In this document: piece after piece, positions 27,827-38,900 of the stretch
Numbering within the stretch: position 1 is the first letter of the stretch
Layout of the letters: each line of letters opens with the position of its first letter
Assembly: GCF_001418015.1 (NCBI RefSeq)
Contig: NZ_LIQG01000023.1
Location: 62,001 to 126,000 of the forward strand
Source of the DNA: Lacinutrix mariniflava
Lineage (GTDB): Bacteria; Bacteroidota; Bacteroidia; Flavobacteriales; Flavobacteriaceae
Direction of reading: 5' to 3'
Length of the DNA stretch: 64,000 bases
Program-made: the position numbers and the translations under genes
Notes under the pieces: model-generated
Told to the model about the DNA's origin: nothing
The model's input: only the letters and a program-made list of their open reading frames with translations
The model's database searches: none

Positions 27827-29314
27827 ATGAAAGCTAAATTTTTTGTCCTACTAGTATCAATCTTATCTTTAGGGAGTTACTTATGCTTTACTCATTCTTT
27901 TAAACTTGGTCTTACTTCAGACTCTGTACAGTATATGTTTGTTGCAGAAAGTCTTTTAAATGGTGATGGATTTGTAGATGAAGATGGTATTTTTGTAAGT
28001 CATTGGCCACCGCTATATTCTATAATGCTTGCTTTATTTTCTAAAATAACTAGTACAACCGTTCAATTGGCGGGATGGTATTTAAATGCTTTTTTAATAT
28101 TTAGTCTACCACTTATAACTTATAAAATAGTAAAGATTCTTGAATTAAAGTTCTTTTACAAAATCACATTACCCATTATTATTGTTACTTCTGCAGCAGT
28201 ATTAAGGCATACTTACCTACTTAGTGAAGGTCTCTTTTTAAGTCTATTACTAATTATCCTTCTACTTTTCTTAAAGTTTATAAAACATGATAATATAAAA
28301 TACTTAATAGGATCTGGTATTGTCTCTGGCTTGCTAATTTTAACAAGGTATGCTGGTATAGGTTTTATTACAGGTTGCTGTATTTACCTTCTCTTTATTC
28401 AGCCTAAGACTATTGGTTTTAAATTAAGGACTCTAATTATATACTCCCTTTGTACTGCTTCTTTATTTCTATTATGGCTACTTTACTCCTATGGAATGGA
28501 TGCACCTAGAAACATTAGAGAATTTTATTTTCATCCTGTAAGTCTGCATCAGCTATTTCGTATTCTAAAAACTATAGCGCACTGGTTTGTTTCGCTTACA
28601 TTCGTTAATGCCATTTTTTTAGTATTAATTATTGTAGGATTACTAAAGACACAAATTACCTTAATCCCGAGGTTAATAAAGAATAACATAGTTACTTATA
28701 AGCCTTATGTTCGCCTATTAACAACTTTAATAGTAAGTTACGTTCTATTTATAATTGTAGCATTATCATTTTTTGATTCTGAAATTCCAATTGGTAACCG
28801 TATTTTCTCTTGTGTTTTTCCATTAATTATATTATTAATTGCTCTAATTTTAAACTTTAAAATAGAATACAAGCAATTGAACTTGGTAGTATCTCTCAGC
28901 TTTATTTTTCTATTTTACCACTCGATAGACAACAACAAATCAATATGGAAAAATCATTATAATAACGGTTCTGGATATACTTCTTTAGCATGGAAAAACT
29001 CGGAGGTCTTACAGCACGCATTTCAAAATAATTTATTGGATGTTTATAGTAATGCTTATGGCGTTATGAGGTTACATAAAAATATAACGACCACTCTTGT
29101 TCCTGTTGCTAAAAGCGAACAGTTTACTCAGGATATTAGTTTTATGGCCAAAGAAGTAGCCTTGGGTAAAAGGGACATCCTACTTTTTAATAAAATGAAT
29201 AGAGGCTATTTTGTCTCAAAGGAATTTTTATTAGATTACTTTAAAAACTACAACATATCTTATTTTAAAGATGGCATTATTATTAGCAAACCTTTAACAA
29301 CAAATAATTTATAG
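27827..29314 (+). CDS. Polytopic membrane glycosyltransferase-like protein (GT-C fold)
   Basis: 495 residues with about ten hydrophobic helices. The first extracytoplasmic loop carries LGLTSDSVQYMFVAESLLNGDGF and SHWPPLYSIMLAL, an arrangement typical of lipid-linked-sugar-using mannosyltransferase/ArnT-type enzymes (Asp 32 in the loop, HWPP downstream). The C-terminal domain is short (residues about 370-495). Substrate is unknown; lipid-linked sugar transfer to lipid A, protein or polysaccharide are family possibilities. It stands alone; upstream, no convincing promoter. Confidence 0.65.
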   Translation: MKAKFFVLLVSILSLGSYLCFTHSFKLGLTSDSVQYMFVAESLLNGDGFVDEDGIFVSHWPPLYSIMLALFSKITSTTVQLAGWYLNAFLIFSLPLITYKIVKILELKFFYKITLPIIIVTSAAVLRHTYLLSEGLFLSLLLIILLLFLKFIKHDNIKYLIGSGIVSGLLILTRYAGIGFITGCCIYLLFIQPKTIGFKLRTLIIYSLCTASLFLLWLLYSYGMDAPRNIREFYFHPVSLHQLFRILKTIAHWFVSLTFVNAIFLVLIIVGLLKTQITLIPRLIKNNIVTYKPYVRLLTTLIVSYVLFIIVALSFFDSEIPIGNRIFSCVFPLIILLIALILNFKIEYKQLNLVVSLSFIFLFYHSIDNNKSIWKNHYNNGSGYTSLAWKNSEVLQHAFQNNLLDVYSNAYGVMRLHKNITTTLVPVAKSEQFTQDISFMAKEVALGKRDILLFNKMNRGYFVSKEFLLDYFKNYNISYFKDGIIISKPLTTNNL

Positions 29315-29357
29315 AAAAAGCACGGTATTCGCTTAATTAACAACCTATTTAACAACC

Positions 29358-29423
29358 TCAATTAAAGTCTAAACCTCCATAATTAAAAGATTTTATTAAT
29401 AGCAAATGCCATCTATTATCGAG
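29358..29423 (-). pseudogene. Remnant of the mpl 3' end
   Basis: The minus strand codes H-LLLIKSFNYGGLDFN-stop, which matches the tail of the intact Mpl (LLLMSSGNYGGLDFEALKAL) at 11 of 16 residues, including all seven of NYGGLDF, in the same orientation. At the DNA level 15 bases (29371-29385) are identical to 30313-30327 within mpl. No other part of mpl is seen here. This looks like a displaced, decayed end of mpl about 0.9 kb from the functional gene. Confidence 0.5.
29371..29385. repeat. Direct repeat copy 1 (15 bp; copy 2 at 30313-30327)
   Basis: AAACCTCCATAATTA occurs here and in the 3' part of mpl at 30313-30327, same orientation. With the flanking partial similarity it marks the boundary of the segment carrying the orphan gene at 29528. 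Confidence 0.7.
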
Positions 29424-29470
29424 AAAACTTTTAGCTGTTTCTAGTAATTGAATTTGTCAAAAAAATAGTC

Positions 29471-29484
29471 GAACTTCGTTTAAC
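29471..29484. repeat. Left inverted repeat flanking the orphan gene
   Basis: GAACTTCGTTTAAC (29471-29484) is inverted relative to GTTAAACGAACT at 30255-30266; the ten-base core TTCGTTTAAC/GTTAAACGAA is perfect. Both copies have a CGTG further toward the gene (29501-29504, and CACG at 30229-30232), so the similarity extends inward. Confidence 0.5.
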
Positions 29485-29527
29485 TTATGATATAAAACAT
29501 CGTGCAATATTATAAAAAACCGATTGA

Positions 29528-30220
29528 ATGACAATATTTCTTTGGATTTTAGGAATTATAATTCTAATAATTTTATCAATTTACTTATTGTATTTTGTTC
29601 CATTAAGGAAAACGGAAGATGAATTTGAATATGTACACGTAGAAGAAAATGGAACTATAAGAGAATTATCTAGAGAAGAAAAAGGTTACTTAAAAGAAAC
29701 TTTTGAACCCGCAGATGGAGCTAGACCTTACATTAAATCTAGATATGAAAGTAAGACACCAGATGGAAAAATTCACGGTTTTATTCCGAGAAATAGAGTT
29801 CCCAAAAAAATAGAAATTATTGAACCGAAAATGGATGCCGAAACTTGGAAAAGAACTTGGATTTTAATGATTAAGGATTTGACAAATTTGGAATACCAAA
29901 AACGAACTTGGCTCGACCAAAATAATACAAATCCATATTATTCTTTCGTAGAATTTATGTGTTCATATTTTGACGATTTGGATTTATCAGATAATTACGA
30001 AAAGTCTATTAAAAAAGGATTAGTAACTCAAAAAGAATACGAATCAATTTCTGAATGGAATAGGCTACTTTCCGAATATGATTCACCGAACAATAATGAC
30101 TATGACCATAAAGCAATTCTGAATGATAAAAAATGGATTAACATTGTCGAATTAGGAAAAGAATCCCTTGAGAATTTTAAACCTAATTTAAATAAATTTG
30201 AAAGAGGTTTACTAATATAA
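29528..30220 (+). CDS. Orphan membrane-anchored protein, 230 residues
   Basis: One N-terminal membrane segment (residues 3-25, IFLWILGIIILIILSIYLLYF) followed by a soluble, charged domain. Motifs that stand out are EFEYVHVEENGTIRELSREEKGYLKETFEPADGARPYIKSRYESKTPDGK and a Trp/Tyr-rich ETWKRTWILMIKDLTNLEYQKRTWLDQ. I know no family for it. It lies alone between inverted repeats (29471-29484, 30255-30266), with a decayed mpl end on the far side, so it looks like a cargo gene of a small inserted cassette. Confidence 0.6.
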   Translation: MTIFLWILGIIILIILSIYLLYFVPLRKTEDEFEYVHVEENGTIRELSREEKGYLKETFEPADGARPYIKSRYESKTPDGKIHGFIPRNRVPKKIEIIEPKMDAETWKRTWILMIKDLTNLEYQKRTWLDQNNTNPYYSFVEFMCSYFDDLDLSDNYEKSIKKGLVTQKEYESISEWNRLLSEYDSPNNNDYDHKAILNDKKWINIVELGKESLENFKPNLNKFERGLLI

Positions 30221-30254
30221 AAATAACCACGCATCTAACCTTATACACAAACCC

Positions 30255-30266
30255 GTTAAACGAACT
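30255..30266. repeat. Right inverted repeat flanking the orphan gene
   Basis: GTTAAACGAACT at 30255-30266 is the reverse complement of the left copy over ten bases. It lies 12 nt before the mpl stop codon. ATCTAAC (30234-30240) and GTTAAAC (30255-30261) fit the RYYYAAC and GTTRRRY ends of integron attC sites, but at under 30 nt the pair is much shorter than known attC. Confidence 0.45.
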
Positions 30267-30278
30267 GCACCCAAAACC

Positions 30279-31634
30279 CTACCCAATCAAAGCTTTCAAA
30301 GCCTCAAAATCCAAACCTCCATAATTACCACTACTCATTAAAAGCAACGCTTTATCATCAAAATTCTGAGAAAACAAAAAATCTTTAAATTCTTCTGGAT
30401 TGGTATAAATAATTAAATCGTCTCGTTGGAAAGCGTTTGCTATTTGCTCATGCGTTACCTCCTCTAATTTTTTAATTTCTACAGCATGTGGAGAATAAAA
30501 CACCACTGCAACATCTGCTGCATCTAAAGCGCCTTTATATTCTTTTAAAAACTCAGCATTTAAACTACTATAAGTATGTAATTCTAAACACGCTACTAAA
30601 GTTCGGTTTTCGTATTGTTCTTTAACCGCATTTGTAGTGGCTTCTACTTTACTTGGCGAATGTGCAAAATCTTTATAAGCAACACTGTTTTTGCTTTCAG
30701 CAATTTTCTCTAAACGTTTACTTGCGCCTTTAAATGTAGAAATAGCTTCGTAGAAATCGTCTTCATCGATTCCCATGTGTTGGCAAACCCATTTTGCGCC
30801 TGCAAGATTGTTAAGATTATGTTTTCCAAAGACTTCTATTGGCAAAGGACCTTCGGGAGTTTCTAACAATGTTTCACCATTTTCTACTGTGTATTCTGGT
30901 GTTTTATATGCGAGTTTTCTAATTTGATTTTCGCTAGCTTCCACTACTCTTTTTACCTCAGCATCTTCTTCGTTATAATTAATACTTCCGCCTTGCACTA
31001 TCGAGTCTAAAAATATACTAAACTGCTCTACATAGTTCTCGTAGGTTGGAAACACATTAATATGATCCCAAGCAATACCACTTAATAACGCAATATTTGG
31101 TTTATAGAGATGAAATTTTGGTCGTCTGTCTATTGGTGAGCTTAAATACTCATCGCCTTCAAGAACAATAAAATCGTTGTCTTCGGTTAGTTTAACCATA
31201 ACATCGAAACCTTCAAGTTGTGCACCAACCATATAATCGACATCGCGATCGTGATAATGCATAACATGCAGAATCATAGATGTTATAGTTGTTTTTCCAT
31301 GGCTTCCACCAATAACAACTCTGGTTTTGTGTTTAGACTGTTCGTATAAAAACTCTGGATAACTGTAAATTTTTAAGCCTAATTCTTGTGCTTTTAACAG
31401 CTCAGGATTATCTTTTTTAGCATGCATACCTAAAACAATAGCGTCTAAATTAGACGTTACTTTCTCTGGAAACCAACCAAAAACTTCAGGCAATAAACCT
31501 TTAGCTTCTAATCTTGATTTTGAAGGTTCGAAAATAGTATCGTCACTTCCTGTTACTTGGTATCCTTTATTATGTAATGCTAATGCGAGATTGTGCATGG
31601 CACTACCTCCAATGGCTATAAAATGTACGTTCAT
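30279..31634 (-). CDS. mpl: Mpl-like murein peptide ligase
   Basis: 451 residues. The N-terminal Rossmann-like domain holds FIAIGGSAMHNLALALHNKGYQVTGSDD. The ATP-binding motif is GGSHGKTTITSM (109-120), then the Mur-ligase signatures LEGDEYLSSPIDRRPKF and SGIAWDHINVFPT, and the C-terminal NYGGLDFEALKAL. Mpl joins recycled L-Ala-D-Glu-meso-DAP tripeptide to UDP-MurNAc; the LEGDEY motif fits Mpl rather than MurC. The 3' end lies beside an inverted repeat and a decayed copy of it lies 0.9 kb away. Confidence 0.87.
   Translation of the reverse strand: MNVHFIAIGGSAMHNLALALHNKGYQVTGSDDTIFEPSKSRLEAKGLLPEVFGWFPEKVTSNLDAIVLGMHAKKDNPELLKAQELGLKIYSYPEFLYEQSKHKTRVVIGGSHGKTTITSMILHVMHYHDRDVDYMVGAQLEGFDVMVKLTEDNDFIVLEGDEYLSSPIDRRPKFHLYKPNIALLSGIAWDHINVFPTYENYVEQFSIFLDSIVQGGSINYNEEDAEVKRVVEASENQIRKLAYKTPEYTVENGETLLETPEGPLPIEVFGKHNLNNLAGAKWVCQHMGIDEDDFYEAISTFKGASKRLEKIAESKNSVAYKDFAHSPSKVEATTNAVKEQYENRTLVACLELHTYSSLNAEFLKEYKGALDAADVAVVFYSPHAVEIKKLEEVTHEQIANAFQRDDLIIYTNPEEFKDFLFSQNFDDKALLLMSSGNYGGLDFEALKALIG
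30313..30327. repeat. Direct repeat copy 2 inside mpl
   Basis: Same 15 bases as 29371-29385. They encode part of the mpl tail NYGGLDF on the minus strand. Confidence 0.7.
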
Positions 31635-31696
31635 AGAGTTGTTTAATGAAGTGTAAATATATGAATTGTAATACTAAATTTTAATGAAGTGTCAGG

Positions 31697-31778
31697 ATTT
31701 CTGCGTTAGGGATGGAACAATTGTTGGAGCTCATCTCTGATAGCGACTTGTGACAGCGCGACCTTTAGGTAACGCCCA
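31697..31778. repeat. Structured intergenic element (GCGTTAGGGAT ... TAACGCCC)
   Basis: About 80 nt between mpl and the TPR gene, less AT-rich than its surroundings. GCGTTA (31703-31708) pairs with TAACGC (31770-31775); AACAATTGTT (31717-31726) is a palindrome; ACCTTTAGGT (31761-31770) is a second short hairpin. The ends GCGTTAGGGAT and AGCGCGACC...GGTAACGCCC look like a REP-like intergenic repeat I associate with flavobacterial genomes. Only one copy occurs in this window. Confidence 0.45.
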
Positions 31779-31782
31779 AAAA

Positions 31783-32739
31783 TTAAAGATTATTTATGGT
31801 TTGCTTCTCGATTTTAAAAACGTCTATTTTAGGTAAATCTGCAATGGCTTTATCAATCCAGATTGTCGCTTCTTCCTTATTCTTTTTATGTGTATAAATT
31901 TGTGCTAATCTGTAATAAGCCCAAGCTTTTGGCACACCATCTTTTGCACTATAATTCTCTATATACACTTTTAGGCAAAACTCACCTTTTTCTAGTTGCA
32001 CGTTATAATCTGCACACACTTTACCTATTTGATAATGCATAGCATTGCGCTTGTGTTTTACATGCGCTGCTTCGAGATTGGTTATAGCTTCTGTAGATTT
32101 TCCTTCTTTTTCGTAGAGCTTTGTCAGCTTATCGTAACAAGTAATAGAACCTCCTTCTTCTATGGCTTTTTTGTAGAATTTTTCGGCTAATTCTGGTTCG
32201 TCGTCATACTCGTAAATGTAACCTTTGGCTAAATAACCGTCTACTACAGATAGTTTCTCTAACTCGTTCGCATACTTAAAACTTTTACTTTTACTACCTC
32301 CAATAATACCTGGTAATTGCATGTATAATTCTACTAATGCCCAACGTGCATCTAAATGATTTGGATCGAGCTCTGCTGCTTTTAAAAAAGCAGTTTTAAC
32401 ATCTCCAATAATGCCTAAAGCTTTTAATTTACTAATGGTTAGCGCTTTCATACCCAAAGCACCTCCATATTTATAATGAAAATTGGCTTCGGTTGGTTTT
32501 GCTTCTACTAACTGCTTATAATATGTTATGGCTTCGTCCCATTTTTTCTGATGTCCATAGGCATCTCCTAATAATTCGGAAGCTTGCAAATTATTTGGAT
32601 TTTCTTCTATGTATGCAATTAGGATTGTTTCTGCCTTAGCGAATTTTTTATTTTTAATTAAGGTTTCAGCATCAACAAGGCTTGATTGCCCTACTAATAA
32701 TAAAGGTAGAAATAGGATAACGAGAAGTGCTTTATTCAT
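31783..32739 (-). CDS. Exported TPR-repeat protein
   Basis: 318 residues with a signal peptide (MNKALLVILFLPLLLVGQSS). Several TPR units follow from about 25 to 300: KKFAKAETILIAYIEENPNNLQASELLGDAYGHQKKWDEAITYYKQLVEAKP, AFLKAAELDPNHLDARWALVELYMQLPG, and later AEKFYKKAIEEGG...STEAITNLEAAHVKHK. A periplasmic or surface scaffold role is typical for such proteins. It is divergent from the alpha-2-macroglobulin gene (178 nt); shared regulation is possible but not shown. Confidence 0.78.
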   Translation of the reverse strand: MNKALLVILFLPLLLVGQSSLVDAETLIKNKKFAKAETILIAYIEENPNNLQASELLGDAYGHQKKWDEAITYYKQLVEAKPTEANFHYKYGGALGMKALTISKLKALGIIGDVKTAFLKAAELDPNHLDARWALVELYMQLPGIIGGSKSKSFKYANELEKLSVVDGYLAKGYIYEYDDEPELAEKFYKKAIEEGGSITCYDKLTKLYEKEGKSTEAITNLEAAHVKHKRNAMHYQIGKVCADYNVQLEKGEFCLKVYIENYSAKDGVPKAWAYYRLAQIYTHKKNKEEATIWIDKAIADLPKIDVFKIEKQTINNL

Positions 32740-32916
32740 AATAACTTTAAGTTAATGCTAAAATAATAATCTATTGGTATTGTTTTTGATTTTCACAAGG
32801 AAAATAAAAGCTTTACTTTTAATATTGCTTAGTTCACTCATTCAAACGCTAGTGTTACGCATTTAGTGTTTTCTAGATGATACTTTGCAAGTATATTGCT
32901 TAAAAAACCGATTAAA

Positions 32917-35900
32917 ATGAACAAATTAGTTACTCTATTAATGATTATTCTCTTTGCCAATACTGCTTTCTCTCAAACCAACAACTATTCCAAATTATGG
33001 AGTGAGGTTGAAAATTTTGAGGTTGACGGTTTGCCAAAATCTGCGTTAAAAGCTTTAGAGAAAATTGAAGTTAAGGCTAAAGCCGAAAATAATTCTCCGC
33101 AACTTATTAAAATAATGTTGTTTAAAAGCAAGTTCATGCTTACGCTTGAAGAAGATGCACAACTTAATATTATTGATGCTTTTAAAGCCGAAATAAAAAT
33201 AAGCAAAGCACCAACTAAAAATGTTTTAGAGAATGTTTTGGCAACTTTATATTGGCAATATTTTCAGCAAAATAGATATAAATTTTATAACAGAACGAAA
33301 ACAAACGATAAAGTAGATGTTACCGATTTTAGAACTTGGGATTTAGAAACGCTGTTTGAGGAAGTGCATTTACAGTACAAAAATTCGCTTGATAATGGAT
33401 TAATTTTACAACAAACCCATTTAAAGGATTTTGATGTTATTATTAACAAACAAAAAGATTCGAAAATTTACAGACCAAGTTTATTCGATTTTCTAGCACA
33501 CAACGCACTAATTTTCTATAAGCATCAAGAAAGCCGAATTACAAGACCTGCTTATAAATTTATTATTGATGATGCTCGTTATTTATCAGCTTCAGATGCC
33601 TTTGCTAATTTAAACATAGTTTCTAAAGACACGTCTTCTTTAGAACTAAACGCTTTAAACTTATACAAGGAGCTTATAAAATTTCATTTAAATGACAAAG
33701 AACCTTATGCTTTAGCAGATGTTAATATTGAGCGTTTAAAATTTGTAGAGCAATATGGTACTTTTAGTGATAGCGACAATCTTTATATTTCTGCTCTTAA
33801 TGCCGAAATTGAAAAACACAAAACACACGAGGTTTCTGCATTATATAGTTTTCAAATGGCTTCTAATTATAATAAGCAAGGCTCGTCTTACAACCCTGAA
33901 ACTAATACAGATGTGAGATGGAAAATTAAAGAAGCGATTGCCATTTGCGATTTTGCTATTTCTAAATTCCCTAAAAGCAAAGGAGCAGAACAATGTGGCG
34001 TGTTGAAGCAGCACATGGAAAACCCAAGTTTGCAAATAACCACAGAAAGTATACTTCCTATTCAAACCGAAGCGCGTCTTTTAGTAACTTATAAAGCATT
34101 AGATGCTATTAATCTTGCAGCATATAAATTAACAGAAAGACAATATAAAGACTTTATAAAAATATCTAGAAACAACGAACAAGAAACGTTTATAAAAGAA
34201 CTAGATGCTGTAAAGAACTGGGATGCTTCACTTAAAAACGAAAAAGACTACCAGAGACATGCTGCAGAGATCTTGCTACCCAAGCTAGATAATGGCCGTT
34301 ATATTATTACTGCTAATACTTCAGCTTTAAATGAAAACTTCAAGGCGCTTACATTGGTACAAATTACCAATATTGCAATGTTAGAATATGACGATTCAGA
34401 AAATAAACATTTGCAATTTATTGATAGAAATAATGGCGAGCCTATTGCTAATGCAAAAGTTAAACTTGAATATACTTATAGAAATGAAAAGGTAGAAACG
34501 GTAAATACGACCACAGACTCGAATGGAAAATTATCCATTACTAAATCTAGTAAGAGACGTAATAGTGCTAATGTGACAATTGAAACTACAAATGATGTAG
34601 CCCACTACTCGAATCTATATATAAATAATTATTATAGAGATTACAATCAAGACGATAAACCAAGATATAGCACTTTTGTTTTTACAGACCGAAGTATTTA
34701 CAGACCAGGACAAACCGTCTTTTTTAAAGGTATTTCTATGAAAACTGAAGATAATAAATCTGAAGTTTTAGAAAACCAAAACATAAAAGCTGTATTATAT
34801 AATGTTAACGGAGAAACGGTAAAAGAACTCGATTTAAAAACAAACGACTATGGATCTGTTGCTGGAGAATTTATACTCCCAGAAGGCGGATTGACAGGTG
34901 ATTTTTCAATTCGTTTAACTGGTAAAAACTCGCATAGTGGCTATACAAATATTCAAGTTGAAGAATATAAACGTCCTAAATTCGAAACCAACTTTAAGCC
35001 AATAACTGAAACCATAAAAGTTAACGATAGTGTAAAAGTAACTGGTGAAGCTTTAGCTTTTGCAGGCTCAACTATTAGTGATGCAAAAGTAGTATACCGT
35101 GTAAAGCGTAATGTGCAATATCCACGTTGGTACTATTGGAGAAGACCTAATAATACTAGAGATCAAGGTCAAGAAATTACACAAGGTGAAACCACTACAG
35201 ATGCATCTGGAAATTACGAGATTACCTTTAAAGCTATTCCAGATGAAAGTGTAGACAAAACAAGTTTACCTATTTTTAATTACGAAATTACTGCCGACGT
35301 TACAGATATTAATGGCGAAACACGCAGCGCAACAACTATTGTAAATGTTGGTTATCATGCTTTAACTGCAACTATTGGTATTGATAATAATTTAGACAAA
35401 ACCAATAAAGACCATAAAATAACTATAGACACAAAAAACTTAAATGGGGAATTTGTGGCTGCTAAAGGCACACTTAAAATTTACAAGTTAAAAGCGCCAA
35501 ATAATGTATTACGTCCAAGACCTTGGAATGCTCCAGATTATCAAAACTTTACAGAAGCCGACTTTAAAAACCGTTTCCCAAATGAAGCGTACACAAACGA
35601 ACACCAAACGGAAAACTGGAAAAAAGGCAAATTGGTTTTCGATAAAAAATTCGACACCGAAAAGTCTAAACACCTAGACTTAGGTAACATTAAAAAATGG
35701 CAATCTGGAGAATATATTGTAATTCTTGAAACCAAAGATAAGTTTGATCAAGATGTAAAAGATGAAGCTAAAACCAGATTATTTAGTGACAAAGACGAAC
35801 TATTAGCGGACAATCAATTATTTAGTATTACAACAGACAAAGAGCAATACACAACTAACGACACAGTAGAAATAAGCTTAGCAACTGCAGCAGATAATAT

Positions 35901-38900
35901 TTGGGTTACTGTAGATATTGAAAAGGATCAAAAAATTATTAAAACTGAAATTACAAAATTAAACGGAAACAGAAAAACCATTCGTATTCCAATAAGCACA
36001 AAAGATCTCGGTGGTTTTGTGGTACATTATAGCTTTGCGGCTTTTAATAGTTTTCATACCAATACAGTTAAAATAAACGTGCCTTATCCTAAAACAGATT
36101 TAGAGATTGAAACACTAACCTTTAGAGATAAGCTACAACCAGGAACAGACGAAACTTGGAAATTTAAAATTAAAGGTCCAAAAGGAGATAAAATCGCTGC
36201 TGAACTTTTAGCAAGCATGTACGATGCTTCTTTAGACGAATTTAAAACTCACAACTGGAGTTTTAATCCTATTAATCGTGCTACCTACTACTCTAGGTTT
36301 AGACGTAATGCTAATAAGAGTTTTGGTAATACAGGATTTAATGTGAATAGACATGTTTCTTTTAAGAACTATTCACCAACTCAGCAATATGATCAATTAA
36401 ATTGGTTTGGTTTTAGTTTGAATAACCAATGGAAATACCAGCAGTATTTGCAAAAACTAAGACAAAAACAAACTATTGGTACTTATGATAAAGACTTAAA
36501 AGCTGGGATAATTGTAGGTTATGTTTATGACAGTGATAATCTACCAGTTACAGGAGCAAAAGTACTTGTTAATAATGAGAGTGTAATTACAGATTTTGAT
36601 GGTTATTTTTCAATAAAAGCTAAAATTGGGGATAAAATTATTATAAAGTATATAGATACTAATACCTATATTACTTTAGACATGAACAATTCATTAAAAA
36701 TTTATATAAATCAAGATGAAAGCAAATTAGAAGAAGTTGTTATTTCTGCAATGGGCATTGAAAGAAGTGCAAAAAGTTTAGCTTATAGTACAGAAACTTT
36801 GAAAAAGTCTGCTCCTTCCCTAGAGGCTGATGTTGAAGGAGATGCTAAAATTATTTTACGTGGATATAATTCAATTACTGAAAGCAACAAAGCACTTATA
36901 GTTATTGATGGTATAATTTCTACGAGTGAAATGTTAAACGAGTTAAACATAAAAAGTATAATTTCATCAAATTTCTTAAAAGAACCTGAAGCAACAGCGC
37001 TATATGGAGCTAAAGGAACAAATGGTGCTATAATTATTATTACTAACAAAAACAATGCTAGCGCAAATTTTGACGACGTCAAAATCCGTAAAAACCTTCA
37101 AGAAACTGCGTTTTTCTTTCCACAATTGCAAACAGATGAATCTGGTAGTGTGTCTTTTAGTTTTACAACTCCAGAAGCTTTAACCAAATGGAAATTACAA
37201 TTACTTGCGCATACTAAAACTTTAGAAAATGCAACAACATCGCTTACAACAGTAACACAAAAAGAATTAATGGTGTTGCCAAACGTGCCACGTTTTTTAC
37301 GTCAAGGCGATCAAATAAAAATTTCAACTAAAATTTCTAATCTTACTAAAAAGGAATTAAAAGGTGTTGCAGTGCTTCAGTTGTTCGATGCTTTAACAGG
37401 AGAATCCATAGATAATGAATTATCAAATTCATATAACGAATTAGGCTTCACAGTTGACGCTAAAGGCAACACAAGTGTAACATGGAATTTAGATGTTACA
37501 GATAATGTTCAAGCCGTTCAATATAAGATAATAGCAAAATCTGGAAGTTATAGCGATGGTGAACAAAATGCATTACCTGTTTTAACCAACAGAATGTTAG
37601 TAACAGAGAGTTTACCAATGTGGATTAGAAGTAATCAAACTAAAACATTCACTTTAGATAAATTAAAAGACAACACCTCAACAACACTTAAAAACCATAA
37701 ACTAACCTTAGAAATAACGAGTAATCCAGCTTGGTATGCAGTACAAGCATTACCATATTTAATGGAATATCCTTATGAGTGTAACGAGCAAACCTTCTCG
37801 CGTTTCTATGCTAATGCATTGGCTAGCCATATTGCAAACTCAAATCCTAGAATTCAAGAGGTTTTTAACCAATGGAAAAACACAGATGCTTTATTAAGTA
37901 ACCTTGAAAAAAACCAAGAATTAAAATCTATTTTAATTCAAGAAACACCTTGGTTACGAGATGCACAAAGTGAAACGGAACAGAAAAAACGTATTGCGTT
38001 GTTATTCGATTTAAACAAAATGAATAACGAATTATCTAAAGCTAAAAAGAAACTAAAGCAAAATCAAATGTCTAGTGGTGCATGGTCTTGGTTTGGAGAT
38101 TACAGACCAAATAGATACATCACACAACATATTATTACAGGTTTTGGACATCTTGACAAGCTAAATGTCGTCCAAAGCGATAGCGAAGCTTCTATGATTA
38201 ATAAAGCTTTAAAATATCTTGATGCTGAATTCATAAAAGAATACAAAGACATTAGAAAATACGACAAAGATGCAGACTTAAATACTGATAGACTAAGCTA
38301 TACACAATTACACTATTTATACATGCGTAGCTTCTTTCCTGAAAAAAAGCCAAACAAAGATGTTAGCGAGATTATGGATTATTACCATTCTCAAATTAAA
38401 ACCTATTGGCTAAAAAGACCATTATACGCAAAAGGTATGATGGCTTTGGTTGCACATAGAAATAAAGATGAAGTAACCACCGCTAAAATTTTAAACTCGT
38501 TAAAAGAAACAAGTATTACTAGCGAAGAATTAGGCATGTATTGGAAAGCAAATACCAATTCTTGGTATTGGTATCAAGCACCTATTGAAACGCAAGCATT
38601 AATGATTGAAGCGTTTTCTGAAGCTGGAACTACTATTCAAAGCGAAGCACAAAACACTAGTACAATAGATGAACTTAAAATTTGGTTACTTAAAAACAAG
38701 CAAACCAACCGTTGGAAAACTACTAAAGCTACAACAGATGCAGTCTATGCTTTACTGCTACAAGGAAGCGATTGGTTAAGTGTTACAGATATGGTAGAAG
38801 TTATTGTTGGCAACAAACCTATTGAGCCTTCCAAATTGGAGGCTGTAAAAGTAGAAGCTGGAACTGGATATTATAAAACCAGTTGGTCTGGTTCTGAAAT

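Noticed and set aside
30234-30261. Canonical integron attC site (ATCTAAC ... GTTAAAC)
   Set aside because: The two boxes match the end consensus but are only 28 nt apart in total, with no L-box pattern and no integrase in the window. Kept only as an inverted-repeat observation.
36502-37072. The plug-like insert in the alpha-2-macroglobulin as a misassembly of a susC gene
   Set aside because: The frame is continuous on both sides, the module differs markedly in sequence from the susC-like gene at 10482, and it is short of a whole transporter. Not excluded without resequencing, but unlikely.
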